A stretch of 64,000 nt of DNA from Devosia algicola (GCF_028816455.1 NZ_CP118246.1:124001-188000), one strand, 5' to 3'; positions 1 through 9,417 are shown, numbered from the stretch's first letter. Program-made: numbers and translations. Notes: generated by a model not told the origin, from the sequence alone.

Positions 1-1
1 C

Positions 2-208
2 TCCTATGCCGACGCACAATTGGCCGATGGCACGCGCATGAACCAGATTACCCGCCACATGCTCGGTTTGGCCAACGGGATTTCCGGCGCGCGACAGTTC
101 CGCCAGATACTCAGCGTCGAAGCCTGCCGCCCTCATGCCGGGCCCGAGGTGTTGGAGCGGGCGTTGGCGGCAGTGATGCCTGCCAGGGAATTGGCGTTGA
201 CGCCTTAG
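2..208 (+). CDS. dusA: tRNA-dihydrouridine synthase DusA, C-terminal end (5' truncated)
   Basis: Only the last ~68 residues are present; the reading frame is open from base 2 at the window edge. DusA is a flavoenzyme that reduces uridine at position 20/20a of tRNA to dihydrouridine. The visible part carries the C-terminal helical-domain pattern of this family, with ITRHMLGLANG followed by GARQFRQILS and an acidic/proline tail (HAGPEVLERALAA). The FMN barrel and the catalytic cysteine lie outside the window. The stop codon (206-208) overlaps the repaired stop of the convergent aspartic protease gene by 4 bp (205-208). The assignment rests on this short tail only, but the RHMLGL motif is characteristic. 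Confidence 0.8.
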   Translation, partial: SYADAQLADGTRMNQITRHMLGLANGISGARQFRQILSVEACRPHAGPEVLERALAAVMPARELALTP

Positions 209-893
209 TCGGTCAGGCTCCAAGGCGTCCTGGCTAACCGAGTAGCGGCTCAGCGTCTCCAGAAACGTCATGCCCAATAGAACTCTTTTCCAGCGAGTCA
301 TTGGATGTGACAAAGGCACGAACGCCGGTGCGAACAATCCCGCCAACTTCCATTCGGTCAAGGGTCACAAAGGCAGCCTGTCCGGTGCCGTTCGCCGTTG
401 AAACCGGTATATTGAAGCGCAGTCTGTCAATATCAATGCCAGCGGCAGCAGCATCGGTGCTGTTAAGCACGACCGCGCTGGCACCAGTATCAAAAATCAG
501 CGGCGTGATATGGCCATTGATATCCGCACGGACTTCAAAGTGTCCGCCAAGACCCCGCGAAAATGTCGCCGTGCCGCGCTCGGCATCTACAACTGCCACG
601 CCGGGCCGGAATTGGCCTGCAACCCGCCAGGCAACATTGCTCAAATCATATCGATAGACATAACCAAGCCCGGCGACAGCAGCGATACCGATCCAGATTG
701 CAAGGTTTCCAAACAGTTCAGAGGCGCGTCGTCGCCGTGAAAACAACCCGCCGGCAAATATGACCAGCAATAGCAGCAAGGGCAGGACTTGAGCCGTCTG
801 AAACTGGCTAAGGCCGACCAACGCCCCCGCGTCGGCGATAACCACCAACGCCAGTGCGCCGGCGATCAGCAATGCGATCCCGATAAATGCCAT
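205..893 (-). CDS. membrane-anchored retroviral-type aspartic protease (TIGR02281-like), two frameshifts
   Basis: Probable membrane-bound clan AA aspartic protease, a family common in alphaproteobacteria with no settled substrate. The N-terminus has about three hydrophobic segments (residues 1-50 and 64-80), followed by a periplasmic domain with the catalytic signature LIFDTGASAVVL. As sequenced, the frame ends early at 234. Two one-base insertions explain this. One lies near 279-286; after it the sequence reads LLGMTFLETLSRYSV, the normal end of the family. The second is AGGCTC at 215-220, where restoring AGCTC gives the terminal residues DALELTD and a stop at 205-207. The repaired protein would be about 228 aa. 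It runs convergent with dusA and lies downstream of cobS on the same strand. Confidence 0.8.
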
Positions 894-976
894 CGCTTCG
901 CTCTACCTCGCCACCGCTTCGCTACAACTGATAATGGGGGCCGCTGTGGCTTTTTCAAGTCGCCATTGCAGCCGCT

Positions 977-1831
977 TCATACCCCGGCCAGAAATCCTGC
1001 CAGCAGACCAATTTCCGCCAGCGCCACCAGCGCCCCGACCAAATCACCGGTTTGTCCGCCGACCAGTCGCACACATAACGCGGACCACCCGGCCACCGTT
1101 GCCAAAGCCAACGCCAGACCCAGTCCAAATCCTAATAACCCGGCGAACGGGGCGACCAGAACAAAGCCGATCAAAAGCGAAAACCCCGCGCCGACGAAAA
1201 AATTCCGCTTGAGCAAAAGGCCCGCCGTCGCGCTGGCGCCGTTCTCTCGCACTGGCGCGGCAGTTGCCGCCAGCCACAGCGCGCTTGATCGCGCCATGAC
1301 CGTGGCCCCGAGCCATAGTCCAACTGCCGACAGCGGATTGACCAACAAGATGCTGCCAAGGGCGGCAACCCGTAAAATGAGGAACAGGCACAATGACGCC
1401 ACGCCATAGGTGCCGTGCCGACTGTCTTTCATAATCTCCAAGCGTCTGGCCGCAGTCGTACCGCCAAAAAGTCCATCGGCGCTGTCGGCTATCGCATCCT
1501 CGGCCATGGCACCTGTGACAATTACCATGGCTCCAGCAGCCAGCGCTGCGCCAAAATAGGTTGGGAGCCCAAGCCACGATGCCAGCAGCAAGAGTGCTAC
1601 CGGTCCGGCACCGATCAAAAGGCTGGCGAAGGGCAGCGCCAGGGCAATCCGATTAAGGTTGGGCACTTCGTGCGCCGCCTCGCCGGTGGGCAATCGTGAA
1701 AAAAACCGCAAGGCCATCAGAACGTCTGCCTTCAGCCCCGGAACGGGCGGCGCGTCGAGCGGCACGGTCGGTTCGCGCGTCTCTGTTATTGGCGGGCTGC
1801 CCTGATGCTCGGCGCTCAATTGCATTTCCAT
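977..1831 (-). CDS. cobS: adenosylcobinamide-GDP ribazoletransferase CobS
   Basis: Integral membrane enzyme that joins adenosylcobinamide-GDP and alpha-ribazole(-phosphate) in the last steps of cobalamin nucleotide-loop assembly. The 284-aa protein has the family motifs EDAIADSADGLFGG (Mg-binding acidic motif) near residues 110-125 and DSRHGTYG nearby, and many hydrophobic segments in the C-terminal half. The length is close to the usual 250-290 aa. It is transcribed divergently from cobT, which makes the substrate-activating partner of the same pathway; only 52 bp separate the two start codons. The start could also be the Met at 1825. There are no frame problems. Confidence 0.93.
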   Translation of the reverse strand: MEMQLSAEHQGSPPITETREPTVPLDAPPVPGLKADVLMALRFFSRLPTGEAAHEVPNLNRIALALPFASLLIGAGPVALLLLASWLGLPTYFGAALAAGAMVIVTGAMAEDAIADSADGLFGGTTAARRLEIMKDSRHGTYGVASLCLFLILRVAALGSILLVNPLSAVGLWLGATVMARSSALWLAATAAPVRENGASATAGLLLKRNFFVGAGFSLLIGFVLVAPFAGLLGFGLGLALALATVAGWSALCVRLVGGQTGDLVGALVALAEIGLLAGFLAGV

Positions 1832-1883
1832 CGCGTTTGCGTAACAAGGTCGCCATTCCTAGCACCTAACCGCCGGACCATCC

Positions 1884-2912
1884 ATGCCCACCTTGCCCAA
1901 CGCTGCCTACGCCGATGTCATCGAATTATTGACCATCGTGCCAAAGGGTGACGAGGCGGCGGTCGCCGCAATTCGTGACCGTGATTCTATCCTGACCAAA
2001 CCGCCTGGATCACTGGGGCAAATGGAAAAACTGGTCGAATTTCTGGGCCGTTGGCAGGGCAAGTCGTCGCCAACGCTCGATAATCCCATGGTCGCAATCT
2101 TTGCGGGCAATCATGGAGTGACGGATCAGGGGGTTTCAGCGTTTCCGCGTGAAGTGACGGCCCAGATGGTGGCCAATTTCACCAATGGCGGCGCCGCCAT
2201 CTCGCAAATATGCACCCTACACGAGATCAACCTCCGGGTGTTTGAACTGGCGCTGGAACTGCCTACCGGTGACATTACCAAGGCCGCAGCGCTCGATGAT
2301 CGCATGTGTGCCGCCACTATCGCCTATGGCATGGAAGCTATCGCGGGAAAACCCGACCTGATCTGCATTGGCGAAATGGGTATCGGCAATACCACCATCG
2401 CCGCCGCGATCTATGCTGCCCTGTTTGGCGGTTCGGGCGCCGATTGGGTAGGGCGGGGAACGGGCGTTGATGATGCTGGTCTGCAACGCAAGGCCGACGC
2501 AGTGGATCGCGCATTGGCTTTCCACGCCGAGGCATTGAGCGACCCGCTGGCGATTCTTGCGCGTGTCGGTGGCCGCGAAATTGCGGCCATGCTTGGCGCA
2601 TTGATTGCCACCCGTCAGCAGAAGGTCCCGGTCATCGTGGACGGTTTTGTCGCCACCGCAGCCGCCGCAGTCGCCTTTGCGGTCAATCCAGCCTCGATTG
2701 ACCACTGCCTGTTTGCCCATGTCTCGGCTGAAAGTGGGCACGCCAAGGCACTCAGGACGATGGGGAAAACCGGCTTGCTTGATTTGGGATTGAGGCTGGG
2801 CGAGGGCAGTGGAGCGGCCCTGGCCGCCATTCTGGCCAAGACGGCGCTCCATCTGCACAATAATATGGCGACGTTTGAAAGCGCCTCCGTGAGCGGCCGG
2901 CAATCGGACTAG
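1884..2912 (+). CDS. cobT: nicotinate-nucleotide--dimethylbenzimidazole phosphoribosyltransferase CobT
   Basis: Transfers the phosphoribosyl group of nicotinate mononucleotide to 5,6-dimethylbenzimidazole, giving alpha-ribazole phosphate for the lower ligand of cobalamin. The 342-aa length is typical. Visible family features are TKPPGSLGQMEKL near residue 35, the glycine-rich GEMGIGNTT segment, and LGEGSGAAL near the C-terminus, which holds the glutamate known in the Salmonella enzyme as the catalytic base. It is divergent from cobS. The ATG at 1884 follows the purine-poor stretch CGGACCATCC, so the ribosome-binding site is weak, but no other start fits the conserved N-terminus better. Confidence 0.93.
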   Translation: MPTLPNAAYADVIELLTIVPKGDEAAVAAIRDRDSILTKPPGSLGQMEKLVEFLGRWQGKSSPTLDNPMVAIFAGNHGVTDQGVSAFPREVTAQMVANFTNGGAAISQICTLHEINLRVFELALELPTGDITKAAALDDRMCAATIAYGMEAIAGKPDLICIGEMGIGNTTIAAAIYAALFGGSGADWVGRGTGVDDAGLQRKADAVDRALAFHAEALSDPLAILARVGGREIAAMLGALIATRQQKVPVIVDGFVATAAAAVAFAVNPASIDHCLFAHVSAESGHAKALRTMGKTGLLDLGLRLGEGSGAALAAILAKTALHLHNNMATFESASVSGRQSD

Positions 2913-2924
2913 GTCGGCAACGCC

Positions 2925-4454
2925 CTAGCTGACCTCGGAGTATATTTCCAACTTCTGCTTGCGTTCCACAACCGGGGCAAGGGCGTCCATGACCCGTGCA
3001 CGCGGGAAGGTTGCAATGACCTCGGTGCCAAAACGGAGCTTGGAAAACAGGTCAAATCGCCCCTGATGCAGGTCCATGATTTTCTGCACGATCGGCAGAC
3101 CCAGTCCCGCGCCTTGCTCGGCAGTCTTTTGCGCCAGTGATCCTTGCCCGAACGACGACAGAACCGTGACGATTTCCTCTTCGGGAATGCCGGGGCCATT
3201 GTCCTTGACCGAAACCATCTGTCCACCATCTCCGCTCCGGGTAACGATGAGTACGACTTTGCCCGACTGGGGCGTGAACTTGATGGCGTTTGACAAGAGA
3301 TTGAGCACCACCTGCCGAATGGCGCGTTCGTCGCCCCAGAGTTTGGGTAGGTTTCTGCCAACATTATAAACCAACTCGATGCCCTTGGCCTTGGCACGCA
3401 ATTCCATCATTCGGCGGCAGTCTTCGGCGATTTCTACCAGCGACACAACTTCCTCATTGAGTTCATACTTACCCGCTTCAATTCGCGATAAATCAAGCAA
3501 CTCATTGATAAGATTCAGCAAATGCTGACCACTATTGTGGATGTCTCCGGCGTATTCCTTGTATTGCGCCACTTGGTGTGGCCCCAGTAATTCCGATTTC
3601 AGCACTTCGGAAAAGCCGATAATGGCGTTAAGAGGCGTGCGCAGCTCGTGGCTCATCGTTGCCAGGAACTGCGACTTGGCAATATTGGCCTGTTCGGCGT
3701 GGCGCCGCGCCTCGTCCGACATTTGCCGCGCCTCTTCCAGATCATTGATCAGCGCATCCTTTTCCGATTGGTGCGTAATCGTGTCGAGATCGGCAGTGTG
3801 CATCTGGCGCGCAAGATAGACAAAAAATATCTCGCCACAGATCGTCACACCCGCAAGCGTATAATTGAGGGTGCCGCCCAGCGCGATTAGATTGATGCTG
3901 ACCGTAAGCGTTGCGGGCAGGGTGCTGATGACGGTGGCCGGTGGCAGCGACCGCGTGGAAACCGCATTGGCCGCGATACATACCAAAACCATGGCAAACA
4001 TCACCGCGGTCAGGGAATCAAGATCCGCAACCAGCGTAAACAGCGCCAGTGTTGACCAGGTCAGTCCATATATGCACTCGGCGACCACAAATGTGGTGGT
4101 CCATTGGCTGGCGTTGAATTTTAGCGGACTTGTGCGTTGAAACCGCCGCGCAATAAGGGCGACCGTGGCGAGGCTGAGCAGTACCACCCCCGCCCACAGC
4201 GCTGTGAATAATGCGGGTACCCAGAGCGAGGAGACACAGGCAAGAATAACCACGATTGCCGCAATCGGGATCGCGCCCGCCAGCCGCGCACTGGCATATT
4301 CCTGCATGAGTTCAAAATCATAGGACGAGCGTGTACCTGAACTCGAGGTCAGGCGCTGGCGCGCATCCGAAACCGTCTTTTGCGCATTGCCCTTGGGTTC
4401 ACGGCCCATGCGGGCGCGGACGTCAACATCAAACGTCGCCGGTTCATACGGCAT
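2925..4454 (-). CDS. membrane sensor histidine kinase, PleC/DivJ/PdhS-like HisKA class
   Basis: A 509-aa sensor kinase. Residues ~55-230 form a block of hydrophobic segments (about six membrane spans), followed by a short coiled linker and a HisKA dimerisation domain with the phosphoacceptor His near residue 269 in the motif SHELRTPLNAIIGFSEVL. The catalytic ATPase domain has an N box (LLSNAIKFTP), a G1 box (VKDNGPGIP) and a G2-like GAGLGLPIV. The H-box wording is typical of alphaproteobacterial cell-cycle kinases of the PleC/DivJ family. No response regulator is adjacent, as is usual for that family, so the partner (DivK/PleD-like) is inference. The gene converges on cobT with a 12-bp gap. 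Confidence 0.85.
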   Translation of the reverse strand: MPYEPATFDVDVRARMGREPKGNAQKTVSDARQRLTSSSGTRSSYDFELMQEYASARLAGAIPIAAIVVILACVSSLWVPALFTALWAGVVLLSLATVALIARRFQRTSPLKFNASQWTTTFVVAECIYGLTWSTLALFTLVADLDSLTAVMFAMVLVCIAANAVSTRSLPPATVISTLPATLTVSINLIALGGTLNYTLAGVTICGEIFFVYLARQMHTADLDTITHQSEKDALINDLEEARQMSDEARRHAEQANIAKSQFLATMSHELRTPLNAIIGFSEVLKSELLGPHQVAQYKEYAGDIHNSGQHLLNLINELLDLSRIEAGKYELNEEVVSLVEIAEDCRRMMELRAKAKGIELVYNVGRNLPKLWGDERAIRQVVLNLLSNAIKFTPQSGKVVLIVTRSGDGGQMVSVKDNGPGIPEEEIVTVLSSFGQGSLAQKTAEQGAGLGLPIVQKIMDLHQGRFDLFSKLRFGTEVIATFPRARVMDALAPVVERKQKLEIYSEVS

Positions 4455-4552
4455 GTCACTACTACTCGTTTACTAAATGATGCGAACCACAAACACATTC
4501 GCTACGCTCAACTCAGACACTAGCGACGTCGTAGTTAACACCCGGTGAAATC

Positions 4553-5068
4553 TTGCCCTCCTATTCGTCTAATAGTCGACCGTTTTCCGGACGCCGTGGT
4601 GCCCTTCTCGTCGTGGCTATTTTGGCGGCCTGCGCATTGGTTGCGGCTCGCCTTGAGCCGGCAACGCCCCAGCTTTCCGGCCAGTTGCGCGCGAGTGACG
4701 GTGATAGTTTTCGTTTTGGTGCCGATCGCGTGCGACTGCTCGGCATTGATGCGCCGGAGTTGAAACAGTCTTGCGCCAACGCCAATGGCGCACCCTGGCC
4801 CTGTGGCGAGCGTGCGCGTGAGCAGATGGACATTCTCCTGCGCGGGCAGGTGGCTTGCACCCAGTCGGGTCGAGATCGCTTTGACCGCACCCTTGCCACA
4901 TGCCAAAGCGATGGGCGCGATATCGGGGCGGTCATGGTATCAAAAGGACTTGCCATCGCCACTGACAATTATGCTGGGGAACAGGCTGCTGCCCGTGCCG
5001 GTCGGCAGGGCATTTGGGCGGGTACTTTTGAAAATCCACGCCAGTGGCGGGATCGGCATCCGCGATAG
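4553..5068 (+). CDS. staphylococcal nuclease-like (SNase/TNase) protein with N-terminal membrane segment
   Basis: A 171-aa protein with one hydrophobic segment (residues ~17-32), so probably anchored in or exported across the inner membrane. It has an SNase-type OB fold: ASDGDSFRFG, RLLGIDAPELKQ and DRFDRTLATC are the family's metal-binding Asp, conserved turn and substrate-binding regions. A typical TNase has Arg residues contacting phosphate; R and E residues are present in the expected segments, so a nuclease activity is possible but not certain. The start is TTG at 4553, preceded by GGTGAA; no ATG lies upstream in frame before the hydrophobic segment. It is divergent from the sensor kinase. 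Confidence 0.8.
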   Translation: MPSYSSNSRPFSGRRGALLVVAILAACALVAARLEPATPQLSGQLRASDGDSFRFGADRVRLLGIDAPELKQSCANANGAPWPCGERAREQMDILLRGQVACTQSGRDRFDRTLATCQSDGRDIGAVMVSKGLAIATDNYAGEQAAARAGRQGIWAGTFENPRQWRDRHPR

Positions 5069-5208
5069 AACGACGCATCGGGCCCGATTTACAACCCGAC
5101 CGCATCAGAGTAGGTTTGTGCAAGAATTTTGCGTGATCCTGTGACGTTTGCGGCATGACGCGCCAACATTCGGCAATTTTTTCATGATAAACGCAATCAA
5201 ATACTAGG

Positions 5209-5703
5209 ATGCAAAAAGTGGCGCTCGACAAGATAGACCGCAAAATTCTGACTTTGCTGCAGAAAGATGCAACCATGCCAGTGGCCGAGATTGGTCGTAA
5301 AGTCGGCTTGTCGACCACGCCATGCTGGCGCCGAATCCAGAAAATGGAAGAGGACGGCGTTATCAAGCGCCGGGTCGCCGTACTCGAGCCAACCAAGGTC
5401 AATGCCGGGGTCACCGTTTTCGTCTCGGTCAAGACCAATGAGCATTCAGACGGCTGGCTGCGAAAATTCGCCACCAGCGTTGAGGACTTTACCGAGGTCG
5501 TGGAATTTTACCGCATGAGCGGCGATATCGACTATCTGCTGCGCGTGGTTGTGCCCGATATCGCGGCCTATGACGCCTTCTACAAGCGCCTGATTGCCAA
5601 GATCGCCCTGACCGATGTCAGTTCCTCATTTGCCATGGAGCAGATCAAATACACCACCGCATTGCCATTGGAATATGTCGTGGTTGCCGACGATGACAAG
5701 TGA
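5209..5703 (+). CDS. Lrp/AsnC-family transcriptional regulator
   Basis: A 164-aa regulator with an N-terminal winged helix-turn-helix (LDKIDRKILTLLQKD, then VGLSTTPCWRRIQKMEEDGVI) and a C-terminal RAM/AsnC ligand-binding domain (about residues 70-150; GDIDYLLRVVVPDIAAYDAF). Proteins of this kind bind DNA as dimers to octamers and sense amino acids or related small molecules. It overlaps the following VOC gene by 11 bp (start of that gene at 5693), which shows translational coupling and suggests that the VOC enzyme belongs to its regulon. The effector is unknown. Confidence 0.9.
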   Translation: MQKVALDKIDRKILTLLQKDATMPVAEIGRKVGLSTTPCWRRIQKMEEDGVIKRRVAVLEPTKVNAGVTVFVSVKTNEHSDGWLRKFATSVEDFTEVVEFYRMSGDIDYLLRVVVPDIAAYDAFYKRLIAKIALTDVSSSFAMEQIKYTTALPLEYVVVADDDK

Positions 5704-6109
5704 CACTGGCCTTGTTGGGTTCGAACATATCGGTATGACATCTACTGATCTGGATCGAACCATTGCATTTTATTGTGGCCAGCTTGGACTGAAGCTGGTG
5801 CTGCGCAAACCCAACCCAAATGGTGATACCGCGTTTTTGGATGCTGGTGGCGCCATGCTCGAGATATTTGGGCGTACCCAACCCACCACGCCGGCAGGCG
5901 ACATAGCATCATCCCAGGCTGGAATTCGTCATCTGACCTTTGCCTACCAGGACATCGGCGCCATGTTTGAGAAGCTCGTTGCCGCCGGTGCCGAGCCAGT
6001 CGAAGCACCCAGAATCGCTCACAATTTTGAAATGTTCAAACGCGTGGCCTTTGTCCGTGACCCGGATGGCATTCTGATAGAACTGGCTGAACGCGCCGAC
6101 GGCCGCTAA
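5693..6109 (+). CDS. VOC-superfamily (glyoxalase/dioxygenase-fold) protein
   Basis: A 138-aa protein of the vicinal-oxygen-chelate fold. The beta-alpha-beta-beta-beta modules begin at [19 protein letters not shown] and end at [16 protein letters not shown]. The first His (EHIG), the central His (RHLTF) and the C-terminal Glu (ILIELAE) are in the usual metal-ligand positions, so a metal-dependent lyase, isomerase or dioxygenase is likely; the substrate cannot be told. I chose the ATG at 5693 inside the end of the Lrp gene because the protein homology begins there. It is tail-to-tail with moaA, overlapping it by 4 bp. Confidence 0.85.
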   Translation: MTSDTGLVGFEHIGMTSTDLDRTIAFYCGQLGLKLVLRKPNPNGDTAFLDAGGAMLEIFGRTQPTTPAGDIASSQAGIRHLTFAYQDIGAMFEKLVAAGAEPVEAPRIAHNFEMFKRVAFVRDPDGILIELAERADGR

Positions 6110-7159
6110 CCGCCGGTTACTGACATGTGGCGGGTTAAAGCTGGCTGAGGCTTGTCGCGGTCGATAACAAAGTCGTGGCCTTTTGGCTTGATGACCATTG
6201 CGCGGTCGAGCGCCGCATCCAGAGCACCCAGGCCGCCATTACGCAGCGCGTCGCGCAGATTGACCTGATCGTCCTGGCCAAGACACAAGTACAATTTTCC
6301 GGTTGCGGTAAGACGAACCCGGTTGCAACTCTCACAAAAATTGTGGCTCATTGGCGCGATAAACCCCAATATGCCGCCCGTTTCAGCCACTCTTACATAG
6401 CGCGCCGGACCGCCAGTGGTCCGGTCAAGCTTTTCAAGAGTGAACCGTCGCGCCAGACGGTCGCGAAGGCTCGCGCAACGGCAAATAGCTATCGACGCGA
6501 TCAATCCCGACCTCGCCCAGCGGCATGCCTTCGATCAGCGTCAGGCCCATGCCCTTGGCATGCGCCCAAACCATCATCGGTTCAATTTCATCATCATTGG
6601 TGCCGCGTATCGCCACCATATTGATCTTGATCTGCAAACCAGCATCTTGCGTCGCCTCAATGCCGGCGAACACGTCCTCGATCCGTCCACGGCGGGTAAT
6701 GGCGCGGAATTTTTCGGCGTCGAGCGTATCGAGTGATACGTTCAGTCGTCGAATGCCGGCAGACGCCAGCGCCCTTGCGTGGCGTGCAAGCTGGCTGCCG
6801 TTGGTGGTCATGGTCAATTCATCCAGCCCGCCATCACCAAGATGACGACCCAGCGCGCTGACCAGATCGACAATGTCACGACGCACCAATGGTTCACCGC
6901 CCGTCAGCCTGAGCTTGGTAACCCCGCGCGCCACGAACGCCGATGCTATGGTCTCAATCTCCTCAAACGACAAAACCTCGCGCTTGGGCAGGAAACTCAT
7001 ATTTTCCGCCATGCAATAAGTGCATCGGAAATCGCAGCGATCAGTCACTGATATGCGCAAATAGCTGACCTTGCGCCCAAAGCTATCAACGAGCGGGCGA
7101 CTATTTGGCTGAAGTGAATGCGGTGACGTGGAGATGCTCATGGCGTCATTCTGTTCCAA
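6106..7159 (-). CDS. moaA: GTP 3',8-cyclase MoaA (molybdenum cofactor), one frameshift
   Basis: Radical-SAM enzyme of molybdopterin synthesis; with MoaC it converts GTP to cyclic pyranopterin monophosphate. The N-terminal part carries the radical-SAM cluster motif CDFRCTYCM and GGEPL, and the C-terminal part carries the second cluster ligands in [19 protein letters not shown]. The two halves are in different frames. AGGCTC at 6467-6472 should read AGCTC, which restores [14 protein letters not shown] across the junction and a protein of about 350 aa, the usual size. The start may be the Met at 7141 (MSISTSPH). The natural C-terminal GG that inserts into the active site is present (SVTGG), which confirms the end. 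Confidence 0.92.
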
Positions 7160-7239
7160 TTTGCCAGAATTATAAAGCCCGCAAACAAATAGGGACAGTC
7201 AGATGACTGCCCCTCAATCCAGCAAAAAATCTGGCAATG

Positions 7240-7821
7240 CTACCGGTTGACGATAACCTTGGCGCCCACACGGACACGTTCATAAAGGTCCATCACGTCT
7301 TCGTTGGTCAAGCGAATGCAGCCCGATGAGACGGCCTGGCCTATCGTCCATGGCTCGGACGTACCGTGCACTCGATAAAGCGTGGAGCCAATATAGAGTG
7401 CGCGGGCCCCTAGTGGGTTGTCGGGGCCGCCGGGCATATACGCCGGCAAATCCGGAACACGCTTGCGCATCTGCGCAGGCGGCGTCCAGCCTGGCCACTC
7501 GGCCTTACGCGAAATGCGGTTCTGTCCAGCCCAGCGGAAGCCATCGCGACCAACACCAACGCCATATTTCACGGCCTTGCCGTCGCCCAGGACGAAATAG
7601 AGTCGCCGTTCACTGGTCTCAATAATGATGGTGCCCGGGCGCTGATTGGTCTGGTAGGAGACCACCTGACGCTTGATGGCACTTTTACCCCCGGTGCGCG
7701 CGCCGTAGGTTACCTCTTCAAACGTGTTGGTATCTGCATTGTAACGCTTGGTCGCCATGGCCTCGGAGACAAAGGTCATCGACAATGCTATCGATGCCAG
7801 GATAATTGCGGCAGTTTTCAT
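7240..7821 (-). CDS. exported L,D-transpeptidase (YkuD domain)
   Basis: Periplasmic L,D-transpeptidase that forms 3-3 peptidoglycan crosslinks or attaches proteins to peptidoglycan. The signal peptide MKTAAIILASIALSMTFVSEAMA supports the start at 7821; an upstream ATG at 7830 adds only three residues. The catalytic motif is complete: HGTSEPWTIG followed by SSGCIRLTNEDV with the nucleophilic Cys. It is divergent from rpiA across a region that contains a 25-bp dyad (7976-8000). There is no obvious peptidoglycan-binding extra domain, and the protein matches the short alphaproteobacterial ErfK/YbiS-type group. Confidence 0.9.
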   Translation of the reverse strand: MKTAAIILASIALSMTFVSEAMATKRYNADTNTFEEVTYGARTGGKSAIKRQVVSYQTNQRPGTIIIETSERRLYFVLGDGKAVKYGVGVGRDGFRWAGQNRISRKAEWPGWTPPAQMRKRVPDLPAYMPGGPDNPLGARALYIGSTLYRVHGTSEPWTIGQAVSSGCIRLTNEDVMDLYERVRVGAKVIVNR

Positions 7822-7975
7822 CTTAAACATGTATCGCAACGCCTTATGATTGTGCCCGACCACATGACTCGCCGGGGTTGGACTACGGACTATTTATGTG
7901 GTTTGCGCGACATCGAATAGATGAGGGCCGCGATTTTGCCACATTTCCAGCACTATCGCCACAATAGTGTTGCTG

Positions 7976-8000
7976 ACAGGTTACAATTTTCAAAACCTGT
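7976..8000. promoter_or_regulatory. inverted repeat ACAGGTT-N11-AACCTGT in the ldt/rpiA intergenic region
   Basis: A perfect 7-bp dyad with an 11-bp spacer lies between the divergent L,D-transpeptidase and rpiA genes. The T-N11-A layout resembles operator sites of LysR-type regulators. A TTGACA hexamer (8014-8019) lies just downstream toward rpiA, and a GTGAT-CCGC-ATCAC dyad follows at 8029-8042. No regulator is encoded next to it, so its function is inference. Confidence 0.35.
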
Positions 8001-8072
8001 TCGTAGGTCCTGGTTGACAGATCTCATAGTGATCCGCATCACGACGACATAAATCCAGTTGAGGAACGTACA

Positions 8073-8765
8073 GTGAGCGAGATCGAAAAGCGTCAAGCGG
8101 CGGCTAAGGCGTTGGAAGAAATTCAGTCCGGCATGCGGATCGGCCTGGGCACTGGTTCGACGGCGCGGCATTTTGTCGAACTGTTGGGTGAGCGCGTTGC
8201 CGATGGTTTGGACTGCCTTTGCGTGCCCACCTCCGAGGTTACCGCCCAACAGGCTGCCTCGCTTAATATTCCTCTTACCAACCTGGAAACGATCGATCGG
8301 CTAGATGTCACCGTGGATGGCGCCGACGAGATCGGGCCGGGTCTGGCGCTGATCAAGGGTGGCGGCGGGGCACTCCTGCGCGAGAAAATTGTTGCTGCCG
8401 CCTCCGATCAAATGGTGGTTATCGCCGACGCTTCAAAAGTAGTTGATGCGCTGGGTCGCTTCGCCTTACCCATTGAAGTCAACCGCTTTGGACTAGGTGC
8501 AACGCGCCGTGCCCTCGAACTGGTTTTGAGCGATCATCAGGCCGAAGGGGCCTTGAAACTACGCTCGGATGGTGCGGGCACTGACTTTGTTACTGATGGT
8601 GGGCACCTGATTTTCGATGCTTTTTTTGGCCGCATTTCAGCGCCAGAAGCGCTCTCGCTTGCCTTGTTGAATGTTCCCGGTGTCGTGCAGCACGGTCTGT
8701 TTCTCGGGTTGTGCAAAAGGGCTTATGTCGCGACGCCAGATGGCGTAAGAACTCTCAACGATTAA
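8073..8765 (+). CDS. rpiA: ribose-5-phosphate isomerase A
   Basis: Interconverts ribose 5-phosphate and ribulose 5-phosphate in the non-oxidative pentose phosphate pathway. The 230-aa protein shows the family signatures [15 protein letters not shown] (phosphate-binding), [12 protein letters not shown] (catalytic acidic region), and [14 protein letters not shown] with the catalytic Glu. The start is GTG at 8073, supported by GAGGAA at 8061-8066. The DUF2059 gene follows after 27 bp and is likely co-transcribed. Confidence 0.95.
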   Translation: MSEIEKRQAAAKALEEIQSGMRIGLGTGSTARHFVELLGERVADGLDCLCVPTSEVTAQQAASLNIPLTNLETIDRLDVTVDGADEIGPGLALIKGGGGALLREKIVAAASDQMVVIADASKVVDALGRFALPIEVNRFGLGATRRALELVLSDHQAEGALKLRSDGAGTDFVTDGGHLIFDAFFGRISAPEALSLALLNVPGVVQHGLFLGLCKRAYVATPDGVRTLND

Positions 8766-8792
8766 ACGCTGACCAATGGGTGGATCAAAAAT

Positions 8793-9322
8793 ATGGGTTT
8801 TTCGATGATGACGAATGCAGTGAAACGCCTGAAGGCCGTTACAGCGATCGTTCTCAGCCTGAGCATGCTGGCCGTGGCCGCGCCTGCCATGGCGCAGGAG
8901 GTGGCGCCCGATCATCTGGCACTGGCGCGTCAATATGTTGATCTGACCGATCGTGCTGCCATTTATGAAACGACGCTGGTTGAAACGGCAATTCAGACAT
9001 CAAAGCAGATATTATCCCAAAGCCCCGATCTCGCTGACGCAACCAACAAGGCGATCGAGACGGTGCTGAGCGAATATAAAGGGCGCAAGGGCGAATTGCT
9101 CGATCAGTTTGCCCGCATCTATGCCCTTCGGTTCAGTATTGAAGAGCCTTCAGGAAATTGTCGCCTTCTATAGCCTCGCCAACCGGTGAAAAGCTGGCCA
9201 AGGCAAATTTTGAGGTCAATACCGACATGCAGCAGGTACTCAAGGTATTCACCAACAATCTCAATCGGGAGTTCTTTGCCAAGGTTCGCGCCGAACTCAA
9301 AGCCGAAGGCGTCGACCTCTAG
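8793..9322 (+). CDS. exported DUF2059 protein, two frameshifts
   Basis: Secreted or periplasmic protein of unknown function. It has a clear signal peptide (hydrophobic stretch ending APAMAQE) and a helical DUF2059 domain. The frame breaks twice within 30 bp. GAGCCT at 9144-9149 should be GAGCT, giving IEELQEIVAFY, and AGCCTC at 9172-9177 should be AGCTC, giving YSSPTGEKLAKANF, the usual conserved end of DUF2059. The repaired protein is about 175 aa and ends AKVRAELKAEGVDL at 9322. It lies between rpiA and gor and is followed by a good terminator. Confidence 0.85.
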
Positions 9323-9342
9323 TCTGGTGGCTATTGTTGAAC

Positions 9343-9372
9343 AAAGGCCCTGCTTGTGCGGGGCCTTTTTTT
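9343..9372 (+). terminator. rho-independent terminator after the rpiA-DUF2059 unit
   Basis: An 8-bp GC-rich stem, AAAGGCCC (9343-9350) pairing with GGGCCTTT (9361-9368), is followed by a run of T. It sits 20 bp after the repaired DUF2059 stop, which supports that stop as the real one, and it separates this unit from gor. Confidence 0.85.
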
Positions 9373-9417
9373 ATGTCACTCGCACGCCACATATAGTCGC
9401 CAATCTGGAGTGTCTTG

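Noticed and set aside
2217..2903. A 228-aa frame antisense to cobT
   Set aside because: Shadow of the well-conserved cobT gene with no independent evidence.
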